Under the pieces are notes generated by a model that was not told the DNA's origin, made no database searches, and saw nothing but the letters and a program-made list of their open reading frames with translations. Both the position numbers and the translations under genes were made by a program. A DNA stretch of 64,000 nt, taken from assembly GCF_028288225.1 (NCBI RefSeq), contig NZ_JAQBOC010000028.1:1-64000 (forward strand). Reading direction: 5' to 3'. The stretch comes from Mucilaginibacter sp. (GTDB taxonomy: Bacteria > Bacteroidota > Bacteroidia > Sphingobacteriales > Sphingobacteriaceae). Shown here one piece after another: positions 7,989 to 15,862 of this stretch (positions are counted from its first letter, which is position 1; each line of letters opens with the position of its first letter).

Positions 7989-8978
7989 TTATCTTGTGCT
8001 ATCGCGCCCTGATTCTAAAAAATAAAAACTGTTTTTGTCCATAATCAAAGTGTTGGGGCTCTTCCGGGAGAATGCTGCTTTGATAATGGCGGTTTTTCTT
8101 TTTCCTACCATCCTATTGGTATGATGCGTGTGGAACACGTAATACAGCCGGCCCGAATTGTCAGTAAAAAAATCACCATGACCAGTTCCGTTTTGGCCGA
8201 TAAGCGCCCTGTTTAAAATAGGGTTACCCGGATATTTTGTCCACGGGCCCATGGGCGACTTTGCGGTAGCGTAACCTACGGCGTAATCGATGTTCCTGAA
8301 ATCATTGGCCGAATAAAATAAATAATAAAGATTGTTATGCTTCATTACCGTTGGGCCCTCGGTAACAGGCCATTTTGCATTTTGCGTATTCTCCCACGAC
8401 TCCTGGCCGCTGATGCATTCCTTAACCGCATTTTCTTCTATGTCCGACAAGTCGTTTTTCAATCGGGCAACAAATATGCGGTTGCCATTTTGCAGACGAA
8501 CGTGATACAGGTATAAACTGCCGTCAGTGTCCTCAAAAATATAAGGATCTATTTGCTTCCCCTCGCCCGACACTGATTTGAATACTTTTTGAGTAAAAGG
8601 CCCTAACGGATTATCACTTTCTGCAATAGCTATATGCTCATCGGCGGTGTATGCCATATAATACCTGCCATTACGCTTAAATACCTGCGGCGCCCAAAAG
8701 CCTTTGGTGCCATAACTATCGCCCCGCAACAGCGCATGCCCGTTGCGCTTGCCAACCGGACCGGTCCAGTTTTTAAGGTCCGGCGACTGGTATACCCAAA
8801 TGCCATCGCTGCTGCCTGTACCATATAAATAATACCTGCCATTGTCTTTAAAAATAGTTGGATCGGCTAAGCAGATGGTATCTTTTGATGAGCTGTGGCA
8901 GGTTGAATTTGCGGAAAAAGCGGTGATGGGGATTAGGGTTGCCAGGGTGAGGCAGATGAGCAGGGTTAGTATTTTCAT
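7989..8978 (-). CDS. Glycoside hydrolase family 43
   Basis: 329 residues from the ATG at 8978, which begins a signal peptide (MKILTLLICLTLATL, cleavage near 24). A longer frame to 9077 runs into the repeat at 9069 and is rejected. It has the five-bladed propeller signs of GH43: LADPTIF with the general base Asp39, IDPYIFED with Asp144 and WPVTEGPTV with the general acid Glu207. Family members cleave arabinose- or xylose-containing side chains of plant polysaccharides; which one is not decidable here. Exported, probably periplasmic. It is solitary, without a SusC/SusD pair nearby. Confidence 0.88.
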   Translation of the reverse strand: MKILTLLICLTLATLIPITAFSANSTCHSSSKDTICLADPTIFKDNGRYYLYGTGSSDGIWVYQSPDLKNWTGPVGKRNGHALLRGDSYGTKGFWAPQVFKRNGRYYMAYTADEHIAIAESDNPLGPFTQKVFKSVSGEGKQIDPYIFEDTDGSLYLYHVRLQNGNRIFVARLKNDLSDIEENAVKECISGQESWENTQNAKWPVTEGPTVMKHNNLYYLFYSANDFRNIDYAVGYATAKSPMGPWTKYPGNPILNRALIGQNGTGHGDFFTDNSGRLYYVFHTHHTNRMVGKRKTAIIKAAFSRKSPNTLIMDKNSFYFLESGRDSTR

Positions 8979-9068
8979 GGGGCGGTGATTGGCACTGTCG
9001 TATAAGGGTAACGGGGCTAAGATAATTATTATTGCCGGTGATGTTTTACCCATTAATTGGCGTTCTAT

Positions 9069-9250
9069 GCGTTCCATTTTTACGCGGAACGGGGTGGAAC
9101 GCTATGGAACATGTTGATTATCAAAACTATAACTTTTTTACTGTGTGTAAGTAGTTGATAATCAATTATTTCGATATTTCTACTTTTTGGGTGGTTTGTT
9201 GTAATTTATTTATAATCAGCGTGTTCCAGTTTTTGAGTTGATTAAAATTT
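9069..9250. repeat. GGAAC dispersed repeat, copy 1
   Basis: About 180 bases starting GCGTTCCATTTTTAC and containing GGAAC three times, a pair of TTGATTATCA/TTGATAATCA arms, and ending TAATCAGCGTGTTCCA then TTGATTAAAAT. Copy 2 (10293-10472) follows the same order along its whole length; a shorter, more diverged copy is at 40274-40392. The outer GTTCCA/TGGAAC pieces are inverted relative to each other. Confidence 0.8.
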
Positions 9251-9328
9251 GTCTCGTCCTGAAAAAAGTTTACACTTTTTAGTGAATAATCCTGTTTAAA
9301 GTTTACAATGTTTTCCAGTTTTCCACCT

Positions 9329-9359
9329 GGTCTAAGTTTAGCGTAGCGTAACTTAGACC
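9329..9359. repeat. Perfect 10-bp inverted repeat
   Basis: GGTCTAAGTT (9329-9338) and AACTTAGACC (9350-9359) form a perfect 10-bp stem around an 11-base loop containing TAGCG twice. There is no T-run, so it is not a standard terminator. It may be part of a mobile repeat. Confidence 0.7.
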
Positions 9360-9440
9360 AAAGAGCGGTTGATAATTCATAAAAACACAATCCTTTAATT
9401 AAAGCAACTTTGAAACTGGTTTATACCATAGCAGAACGAA

Positions 9441-9938
9441 TTAATTGGCACATTCAGTTGGCAAAAATTGAAATCTGCTCCTAGTAAAATTAATTGCCTT
9501 GTGATTTATGAACCAGGATTTTCCCACGTAGTATCCTATTGCACCAAATCCGAGAACTAATTTGGGGCCTTTCTTTAACAATGCAATCGGATTCCTGTAA
9601 TGTGTTCTTTTGGTGCCATCGGCGAATATATAGTCTGCAAATAAAGTGTCCTTTTTAAACTGCCCTATAATTTCGCCGTGATCAAACTCTTTTTCCTGGT
9701 TATTTGATTGGCGTTCTGAATACTTTATCACTAACTTACCATAAATTTTACCGTTCGGCATTGTTTTAAATTTCAAAAAAGCACTATCTTTTTGATAGAT
9801 AGCTATGAAACAGTGTTCAGGATAATTGATAAGTTTATATTTATCACCGCTTCGCAGTGCTGTGTTTTTTGTGTCGTGATTGCAACTAAACAAAAACACT
9901 GAAATAAAGAAAATTAACTTATAAAGTTCATTTTTCAT
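9441..9938 (-). CDS. Hypothetical lipoprotein
   Basis: 165 residues. The N-terminus (LIFFISVFLFSC, Cys19) is a lipoprotein signal with an LFSC lipobox, so the mature protein is probably membrane-anchored in the envelope. The body has strand-rich stretches (YPEHCFIAIYQKDSAFLKFK, GKLVIKYSERQ, GEIIGQFKKDTLFADYIFA) and ends in a basic, Phe-rich tail. I do not recognise the family. AT-rich composition and long flanking gaps place it within the accessory island. Confidence 0.65.
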   Translation of the reverse strand: MKNELYKLIFFISVFLFSCNHDTKNTALRSGDKYKLINYPEHCFIAIYQKDSAFLKFKTMPNGKIYGKLVIKYSERQSNNQEKEFDHGEIIGQFKKDTLFADYIFADGTKRTHYRNPIALLKKGPKLVLGFGAIGYYVGKSWFINHKAINFTRSRFQFLPTECAN

Positions 9939-10292
9939 CTTTAATTGATTTTAGCTGTTAATATTTTTGTTGCGAATTTTTAAATCCCTTCACAGGTTCA
10001 ATTTGGAGTTTTGATTCTCTAATTGTTAAGCTTTCACAATATACTCATTTTCAGGCAGTATAATCCGGATTTTCGATTCCGGGATTTCTTTTAAATCGAT
10101 TTATAATTTAACGATAAAAACATACAATAGATATGTTGGATTTCGAAATAAGACTTACTCATAGTCGCCCACCTGTCAGCAATATAGCGCAAAAAAGGTG
10201 GATCAAATTAGCAGCATACTCTGGTGCGTATGACGGGAACAAAAAGTTAAGCGGGTTACCTAAACGCGGAGGCATGAGTTGCACGCCGGCAA

Positions 10293-10472
10293 GCGTTCCA
10301 CTTTTACAGCGGAACGGGTGGAACGCTGTGGAACATGCTTATTATCAGTATTATAACATTTTTACTACCAGTAAGTGTCTGATAATCAAATGTTTTAAAT
10401 ATTTATACTTTCGGATGGTTTGTTGTAATTTATTTATAATCAGCGTGTTCCACTTTTGTATTGATTAAAATT
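10293..10472. repeat. GGAAC dispersed repeat, copy 2
   Basis: Near full-length partner of 9069-9250. The segment GGTTTGTTGTAATTTATTTA with the following TAATCAGCGTGTTCCA is identical in both. Copy 2 is preceded by ACGCCGGCAAGCGTTCC, and the copy at 40274 by nearly the same bases, so the element's left border probably lies around GCCGGC. Confidence 0.8.
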
Positions 10473-10530
10473 GTTGGTTAATCTCGATTTGGGTTTACAC
10501 TCAGGCCTGGAGGAAGCGGGGTTGGCTTAA

Positions 10531-10627
10531 TTTGTTATCGGCATTTTGGGTTGCTCATCCGTTGGTTTACCTAAACGCGGGCCACAAGGTAGTACCTTGC
10601 GGCAGCGACAAAAATACTTGCGATAGC
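10531..10627. repeat. CCTAAACGCGGG repeat, unit 1
   Basis: Begins TTTGTTATCGGCATTTTGGG, then CTCATCCGTTGG, CCTAAACGCGGGCCACAAGG, CCTTGCGGCAGCG and GACAAAAATACTTGCGATAG. The same order occurs at 11852-11966, with minor differences and a short insertion (GGGAAAGCCGGA). CAAGGTAGTACCTTG inside it is a small palindrome. Confidence 0.8.
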
Positions 10628-10702
10628 CTCGAAGTAGAAAAAACGCTTTGCAACGAACCCCAGTTGCAACAATCCTGATTTTTTGGCTTATTAGTGGTAT
10701 AG

Positions 10703-11311
10703 CTATTGCTGCATAAAGGTGCTTGTTGCATCGTTGAAAAACACAGTCAAATCGTTGCTGGTGCTAAAATCGACCGTGCAGCCGGCTGTTGGCGGCAATT
10801 GCTGCACTACCACGCCCGCCTGGTAATTCTGCCCTAAGCAAACATATATTTTATTGGTGTATCCGAACACGGCCATGCTGTTGGCCATCAAAGACTGTAT
10901 ATTTACCGGCGTGGCGCCGCCGTCCTGGCCGTTTGTATACACCGGTTTTGCAAGGCCGAAAGTAAGATTGCCCATGCTGTGGCTGTTGTTTGTAACGCCG
11001 TACTGGCTGCCGCTCAATTGCGACGCGGGCGATACGGAAAACTGTCCGCCATCAGTCCAGGTATACATATTTTGCGGGCTGGCGCTCTGCATGCCATAAA
11101 CTGAAACCATACTTCCCTGTATAACCATACTTTGCGAACTGTAAACGCTGGCGTTATCGTCCCATTGCACCTGGTTCGACATCATGGGCTGAAAGGCCGC
11201 CCACACCACTGGCGTGCCACCGTCAATAAGGTTAAAAATTAAAACACTGTAGCCTGCGTTCATTATATTGTTAAGGCCCATAGCGTCGAAGTTAATTTGA
11301 AGAGAGTTCAT
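10703..11311 (-). CDS. Orphan protein of unknown function
   Basis: 202 residues without a signal peptide or membrane segment. It is unusually rich in Gln, Asn, Ser, Met and Gly, with few charged residues (VQWDDNASVYSSQSMVIQGS, WTDGGQFSVSPASQLSGS), and reads as beta-strands with turns. The C-terminal third has two Cys (GCTVDFS, KIYVCLGQ). The composition suggests a beta-sandwich binding protein, possibly lectin- or cytolysin-like, but I recognise no family. It is flanked on both sides by long repeat-filled gaps, and its coding quality looks real: it is long, in one frame, and its codon use resembles neighbours. Confidence 0.6.
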   Translation of the reverse strand: MNSLQINFDAMGLNNIMNAGYSVLIFNLIDGGTPVVWAAFQPMMSNQVQWDDNASVYSSQSMVIQGSMVSVYGMQSASPQNMYTWTDGGQFSVSPASQLSGSQYGVTNNSHSMGNLTFGLAKPVYTNGQDGGATPVNIQSLMANSMAVFGYTNKIYVCLGQNYQAGVVVQQLPPTAGCTVDFSTSNDLTVFFNDATSTFMQQ

Positions 11312-11441
11312 GATATGTTAGGTTTAAGATGTAAATGTTAAGGTGAGCTAAAAGTAAGAAAAGCAATTTAAATATGCAACAGGGGGCGGCCAAACCCGGT
11401 TTTGAAACTATGATTTTCAGGATTAGCGGATTATGGCATTT

Positions 11442-11620
11442 CCCCGCCGGTAGAGGCGGGGCCGTGCTGTGCGTTCATACGGCTGCAGGCATTAGGCGCG
11501 GCCTGCACCCTGGTTCCCGAAGTGGCCGGTATCCACTGCCATCACTAATGCGGAGATTTGCGTGCTTCCCCGCTGCCTGGTCTATCACCTTTTCTCCGCT
11601 GCCGCCCCGATTTATCGGGG
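11442..11620. repeat. GC-rich block with two hairpins
   Basis: CCCCGCC/GGCGGGG (11442-11448 and 11455-11461) and CCCCGA/TCGGGG (11605-11610 and 11615-11620) each form a perfect stem. The block is much richer in G+C than its surroundings. GCTGCCTGGTCTATCACC near 11572 resembles GCTGCTTGGTCTACCACG near 15852, so part of it recurs on the other side of the STAND gene. Confidence 0.6.
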
Positions 11621-11851
11621 TGGCCCGCTGATAGGTATGTAAGCGAAAAATAATCCGCCATATAGCCTAATCAATTATAACCTTAACCAATCCTTTTATA
11701 CCACAATAATCTCTTGCACTGCTATACAAATACTCATGATCGTTTTCTGCAAAGCCGGCTTCTACTGGTCCAAAGGACTCCTACGGAGATTATTATAAGT
11801 ATAGTCCATTTTTTGCTGAATAAAACTAAAAATACAAACTTTACGTGATGG

Positions 11852-12068
11852 TTTGTTACCGGCATTTTGGGTTACTCATCCGTTGGTTCACCTAAACGCG
11901 GGCCACAAGGCAGGAGCCTTGCGGCAGCGGGAAAGCCGGAGCGACAAAAACGCTTGCGGTAGCTGGGGGGGCTACCTAAACGCGGGGGCACTAGTACGCC
12001 ACCTCTTTTCGCCAGCGCTGCATACTAGCGCCAGAAAGGGGACAAAAACGCTTGCGGTAGCTGGGCGG
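11852..12068. repeat. CCTAAACGCGGG repeats, units 2 and 3
   Basis: Unit 2 (11852-11966) matches 10531-10627. Unit 3 (11967-12068) starts at CTACCTAAACGCGGGGGCAC and ends GACAAAAACGCTTGCGGTAG CTGGG, with a different middle that is the left half of the inverted pair described at 11982-12031. Both units end with the same CTTGCGGTAGCTGGG tail. Confidence 0.8.
11982..12031. repeat. Inverted repeat flanking the STAND gene, left copy
   Basis: Read on the minus strand this begins GCGCTAGTATGCAG and continues to GTGGCGTACTAGTGCC. The copy at 15707-15756, in opposite orientation, begins GCTCTAGTATGCAG and continues to GTGGCGTACTCGTGCC. Roughly 42 of 50 positions agree, with one base gap. The two copies enclose the whole 12089-15586 gene. 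Confidence 0.75.
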
Positions 12069-12088
12069 TGAATAATATGGAATGCTTA

Positions 12089-15000
12089 TTAATGAAATTT
12101 CCAGATAGGAAATTCACCATGAATAGCTATATTTCTTATCCACTCTTGTAGAGCGAAATTGATTTGGATGGAATTTGACTTTTGATAATTAATAATATCA
12201 TGGCATATTTGAATGACTTCGTCCACCAATTTTTTATCGCCGGTTGTATTAATATTCGCAAGACAACGAATGAAATATGCCTGATGCCTCGTCTTATTGA
12301 TAAACTCATTCTTCCAGTTCCTAACAATATTTATCGACATGTCTTTAATTTTTTCAGGAAATTCTTCATGACTTTTTGTCACTGAATACAGATAATTTCG
12401 CCTGAAACCCGTTTGTTCTTTCCAATGATTTATTAAGAATGTGGCCTCATTTAACCAATTAGGATCGTTAAATAAAGGTATTTCTAATAACATGCAATAT
12501 TTGAGATTATCTTTGTTTTTATTGGCAATTATATCATTTACAATAGAGCTGATAATATTATTATTAAGGTTTTTATTTTGGCATAGAATTATTAAAGAAG
12601 TATAGACAAATATCCAATCTTCTAATAAATGATTCTGCAAAATTTTCTGAGTCAAAGCTTCAACTTCTTGGCCTAATTCCAAAAGACATTTACAAAAAAC
12701 GTCTGGGTAAAATCGGGGGGGGTCGATTTGCAAGAAGTCTCGTGCAGCTCTTTTTGCAGTCTCTTCCCCTTTAAGTAAGTTTAGACAAGAACAAAAAATG
12801 CGAGTATTTTTATATGAATTAGATCTTGTTAAAAACTCACCTGCTACCTTTTTTGCTACCTTATCTCCCTTTAGCACAGACAAGCATGTGCAAAAGATAT
12901 ATGATTGATAATATGATTCATTTGTCTCTAGGAAATCCCTAGCGGCCTGCTTCCCAATTTCCTCTTTGCTAAGTAATTTCAAGATTGAGCAAAAAAGAGC
13001 ACCACCTTTGTCGGGTTTGCTGGTTGCCAAAAAGTCTCGTGCAACTTGCTTGACTAGTTCTTCGTCTCCAATCACATTTAGGCATGCGCAAAAAACAGAA
13101 TTATTCTCATATGCTTTGCTGCTTGAAAGAAAAATTCTCGCAGTTTGTTTGGCCAATTCTTCGTATTTAAGCACATTCAGACAAGAGCAAAAAACAGAAC
13201 TGTTTTCGTATGGGCTATTGGTTTTCAAAAAAAGCCTCGCACCCTGTTTGGCTGTTTCTTCTTCTCCAAGTATATTTAGACAATTACAAAAAACAGTACT
13301 ATTCTCATACGCTTTACTGGTCGCCAGGAAGTCTCGTGCTGCGCGTTTGGCAAGCCCTTCATACTTGAGCACATTTAGACAAGCACAAAAAACCTCGTTA
13401 TTTTCGTATGCCTTATTGGTTGCCAGAAAGTTTCTCGCAATCTGTTTGACTGGTTCTTCGTCCTTTAGCATATTCAGACAGGAACAAAAAACGCCTATAT
13501 TTTCGTTTGGGTTACTAATCCTTAAAAAATCCCTTGCAATTTGTTTTGCAATCCCTTCATTTTTCACTAGGGCGATACTAGCGTTGAAAGGGCCGGGATA
13601 ATTGTAAGATTTTTCAATTTTCAGTAGGGTTTTTGCCGCATTTTTCGCGCATTCTTCGCCTTTTAATAAATTAAGGCTTTTACAAAATGTCTCGCTATTG
13701 ATATGCGGGTTATTAGATTTAAGAAATTTTCTTGCTGCAAGCTTAACACATGCTTCACCTTTTAATAGATCCAAGCTTGTCCTAAAAGCCAGCTTATTTA
13801 AGTGGGAATTTTCAGTTTCAAGAAAAGTTCTAGCAGCCTCTTTGGATAATTCTTCCCCACTTAATAATTCAAGACAGGCACAAAAAACAACATGATTTTT
13901 ATCAGGTTTTTCTGTTTTTAGATAATCGCGGGCCATTTCTTTTCCTTTTTTACCAGGAAGTCTCAACAGTCTGTAATAGATAATGCCCAAATCAATAGAC
14001 CGCTTAATGAGCTTTAAAATCGCTATCAAATCATCAACAGTATCTTCATTAAATGAAATATCAATTAATTCATGGTCTGTTGCCCATCCTTGTTCCGCTA
14101 TAGTATCATGGTGAAACTTTATTCTATTTATTATTCCGCTAGTTCTTGTTCGAACCTTTTCTACATGTATATATTTTTTTAATATTGGATCTTTGACTAA
14201 GTCATTTAAATCGGCTTGATATTTAATGGGAATTGAACAATTACTATAATGGCAAGCTAAGTCAACTGCCGTTTCTAATGTAAAGGTGATGCCATAAAGA
14301 CTATATAAATTAGCATAAATATATAACGAATTTGCGATGCCTTTCCAAAATGGTTCATCCCTTTCTAAAAGTTTACTAAAGTCGCTTTTAAATATTTTCT
14401 TGTATCGGTCCTTTAAATTTTCATCGTTATGTTCTTCATTATAGCAAAAGACAAAAAGTGCTATAAAAAACGTCGAATTAGTAATGTCCTTTAACTCCTC
14501 AGAACTGACACTTTTTTGCCACTCTGGCATTTGTTCAAGTACATTAGCAAGTAATTGCGTATTTTCAGTATTGTGCAAGTCATGTATGTTTTTTGACAAC
14601 ACAAAATCGTCATATATTTTTCTTTTGTATTTTCTATCGCCAATGATTAATCTCGCGTTACTAGTTTTTTTTAACTCATGCAGGAATTTATGCACAATGG
14701 ATTTATTTTCAGCACGCTCTACGTTTCGGTACCAATCATCAAGAATAATTACATAGTTAGATTCAGGATTACGTTGCACATCATAAAAAAACTCATTTTT
14801 TATGAAAGCTTCTAAATTACTTCCGATCCAATAAACAGGATAATGGTTTCGTAGATTGAAAGCTATTCTTCTGAGAAGTACAGACTTTCCACTTCCCCCC
14901 TCACCACGTATTACAAATGCTACAGGCTCATTGTGCCCAAAGGAAGTGGTAACAGTATATTCAAAGTGATTATAAATTTCTCTTGGTGCGTCCCAATTCT

Positions 15001-15586
15001 TGAAAATTCCGTACCATTGGACGTCTTCATGCCCGCCGTAATATTCTAGTTTTCTTTGCCTTTCATTTTTACGTCCTTTAGTCCAGTTGGATTTGACGAA
15101 TTCGTCATCAATCAATTCCCCACCCTCTTCCAACTTTAGAAGATGCTTTAATAAAAAAGGTGATTCTGAAACTTTTTCCTGTAAATAATTCCAATGCCAT
15201 GGGACGACCTCAATTTTACTTTCTTTTGCCAGTCTGTTGCACACATCAATTAAACTTTCAGAAATGTTGTTTTGCCTATGAACTTTTCTGGATATTACTT
15301 CTAAGGATGCAGTCGTTGCAAATATGAAAAGTTGCAAATCGGAATTAAAATAATCCATAGCCCTTTTAAAGTCACTTTCAAGTGTGGCTATAAGTTCCGA
15401 TGGGTTAGGCTCCCTTCTTAGTTTACTCTGAATAACATAGTATTTGCCTTTTTTAGTCCAATAAATGTCAATGCCGTACTGATTTTTCCTTTGATAAAGG
15501 AAAACATTAGGACCATAAGCATCCCTGGCAATCCATTTGCAAAAGTGTTCAAACTGAATGTCATCTTTGATAAGTTCCAGGTTCAT
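12089..15586 (-). CDS. Mrr-like nuclease / STAND NTPase / 13-repeat sensor, Avs-like defence protein
   Basis: 1165 residues. N-terminus (1-150): a PD-(D/E)xK nuclease core of the Mrr type, with GIDIYWTKKGKYYVIQSK giving Asp40, Gln53 and Lys55. Middle (about 205-545): a STAND-type NTPase with Walker A GEGGSGKS (228-235), Walker B YVIILDDW (278-285) and a sensor-like RLIIGDR (312-318). From about 549 to 977 come thirteen tandem 33-residue helical repeats with consensus K-x-AARDFL-x-T-(N/S)-K-x-Y-E-N-x-x-VFCxCLN-x-LK-x-EE-x-(A/V). A helical tail (978-1165) ends the protein. Nuclease-STAND-repeat order is that of Avs (antiviral STAND) proteins, in which the repeats bind a phage protein and switch on the effector. 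This role is inferred. A different STAND signalling ATPase is the alternative. It is a single-gene unit in a repeat-rich island. Confidence 0.78.
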   Translation of the reverse strand: MNLELIKDDIQFEHFCKWIARDAYGPNVFLYQRKNQYGIDIYWTKKGKYYVIQSKLRREPNPSELIATLESDFKRAMDYFNSDLQLFIFATTASLEVISRKVHRQNNISESLIDVCNRLAKESKIEVVPWHWNYLQEKVSESPFLLKHLLKLEEGGELIDDEFVKSNWTKGRKNERQRKLEYYGGHEDVQWYGIFKNWDAPREIYNHFEYTVTTSFGHNEPVAFVIRGEGGSGKSVLLRRIAFNLRNHYPVYWIGSNLEAFIKNEFFYDVQRNPESNYVIILDDWYRNVERAENKSIVHKFLHELKKTSNARLIIGDRKYKRKIYDDFVLSKNIHDLHNTENTQLLANVLEQMPEWQKSVSSEELKDITNSTFFIALFVFCYNEEHNDENLKDRYKKIFKSDFSKLLERDEPFWKGIANSLYIYANLYSLYGITFTLETAVDLACHYSNCSIPIKYQADLNDLVKDPILKKYIHVEKVRTRTSGIINRIKFHHDTIAEQGWATDHELIDISFNEDTVDDLIAILKLIKRSIDLGIIYYRLLRLPGKKGKEMARDYLKTEKPDKNHVVFCACLELLSGEELSKEAARTFLETENSHLNKLAFRTSLDLLKGEACVKLAARKFLKSNNPHINSETFCKSLNLLKGEECAKNAAKTLLKIEKSYNYPGPFNASIALVKNEGIAKQIARDFLRISNPNENIGVFCSCLNMLKDEEPVKQIARNFLATNKAYENNEVFCACLNVLKYEGLAKRAARDFLATSKAYENSTVFCNCLNILGEEETAKQGARLFLKTNSPYENSSVFCSCLNVLKYEELAKQTARIFLSSSKAYENNSVFCACLNVIGDEELVKQVARDFLATSKPDKGGALFCSILKLLSKEEIGKQAARDFLETNESYYQSYIFCTCLSVLKGDKVAKKVAGEFLTRSNSYKNTRIFCSCLNLLKGEETAKRAARDFLQIDPPRFYPDVFCKCLLELGQEVEALTQKILQNHLLEDWIFVYTSLIILCQNKNLNNNIISSIVNDIIANKNKDNLKYCMLLEIPLFNDPNWLNEATFLINHWKEQTGFRRNYLYSVTKSHEEFPEKIKDMSINIVRNWKNEFINKTRHQAYFIRCLANINTTGDKKLVDEVIQICHDIINYQKSNSIQINFALQEWIRNIAIHGEFPIWKFH
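12656..13942 (-). repeat. Thirteen in-frame tandem 99-bp repeats
   Basis: The sensor part of the STAND gene is made of 13 consecutive 99-bp units (1287 bp exactly), each coding 33 residues. Units 5 to 9 are closest to one another (TSKAYEN, VFCACLNVLKYE, ARDFLA recur almost unchanged); units 1 to 4 and 10 to 13 are more diverged. This suggests recent copying in the middle and older copies at the ends. Confidence 0.85.
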
Positions 15587-15862
15587 TACTGCTAAATTAA
15601 ATCAATAATTTCAATTGTACTAAGACAAATATATATTATATTGCCTTCGAATGGATCATTCAACCAACTTAGACTTGATAACTCTTTTTTAAAGATCTTC
15701 AACCTAGCTCTAGTATGCAGAGCAGGCCAAAGATGTGGCGTACTCGTGCCACCGCCAGCTAAATTGCCAGGCGCTATTATCTACTTTGCAATCAATTTAA
15801 CTTAACCACAATCAAACTTCCCCGGCTGCCGCAAGTGTGTCACTTGTGGCCCGCTGCTTGGT
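15587..15862. other. Intergenic region upstream of the STAND gene
   Basis: The first 100 bases are AT-rich and should hold the leftward promoter of the STAND gene. It then contains the right copy of the inverted repeat (15707-15756) and a GC-rich stretch up to the end of the next gene, with CGGCTGCCGCAAG and GCTGCTTGGTCTACCACG resembling pieces of the 11442-11640 block. Confidence 0.5.
15707..15756. repeat. Inverted repeat flanking the STAND gene, right copy
   Basis: Opposite-orientation partner of 11982-12031; it shares CTAGTATGCAG and GTGGCGTACT-GTGCC. It lies 121 bases upstream of the STAND gene's start codon. Confidence 0.75.

Larger units (their letters stand above)
8979..9440. other. 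Repeat-bearing intergenic region, left edge of the island
   Basis: No supported gene. It holds copy 1 of the GGAAC repeat (9069-9250) and a perfect hairpin (9329-9359). A 74-codon open frame at 9166-9390 overlaps both elements and resembles no protein. Confidence 0.6.
9939..10702. other. Long repeat-bearing intergenic region
   Basis: 764 bases with no supported gene. It contains copy 2 of the GGAAC repeat (10293-10472), a partial TTACCTAAACGCGG unit at 10256-10269 and a full unit at 10531-10627. A 111-codon plus-strand frame runs straight through the GGAAC repeat and is taken as chance. Confidence 0.65.
11312..12088. other. Long repeat-bearing intergenic region before the STAND gene
   Basis: 777 bases with no supported gene. 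It contains a GC-rich block with two strong hairpins (11442-11461 and 11605-11620), then an AT-rich stretch, then two CCTAAACGCGGG units (11852-12068) that abut the end of the nuclease-STAND gene. Confidence 0.65.

Noticed and set aside
9166..9390. 74-residue minus-strand frame
   Set aside because: It runs through the GGAAC repeat and the 9329-9359 hairpin; it has no signal or domain.
10133..10468. 111-residue plus-strand frame
   Set aside because: Its second half is the GGAAC repeat, and the homologous bases at 9069 are not coding in this frame.
11374..11631. 85-residue plus-strand frame in the GC-rich block
   Set aside because: It arises from hairpin-rich repeat sequence with few stops; no protein likeness.
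12966..13601. 211-residue plus-strand frame opposite the STAND gene
   Set aside because: It is the antisense shadow of the 99-bp repeats, which carry the open frame along because the repeats are in register.
12656..13942. CRISPR array
   Set aside because: The regular 99-bp period is in-frame coding repeat without constant repeat/variable spacer structure.
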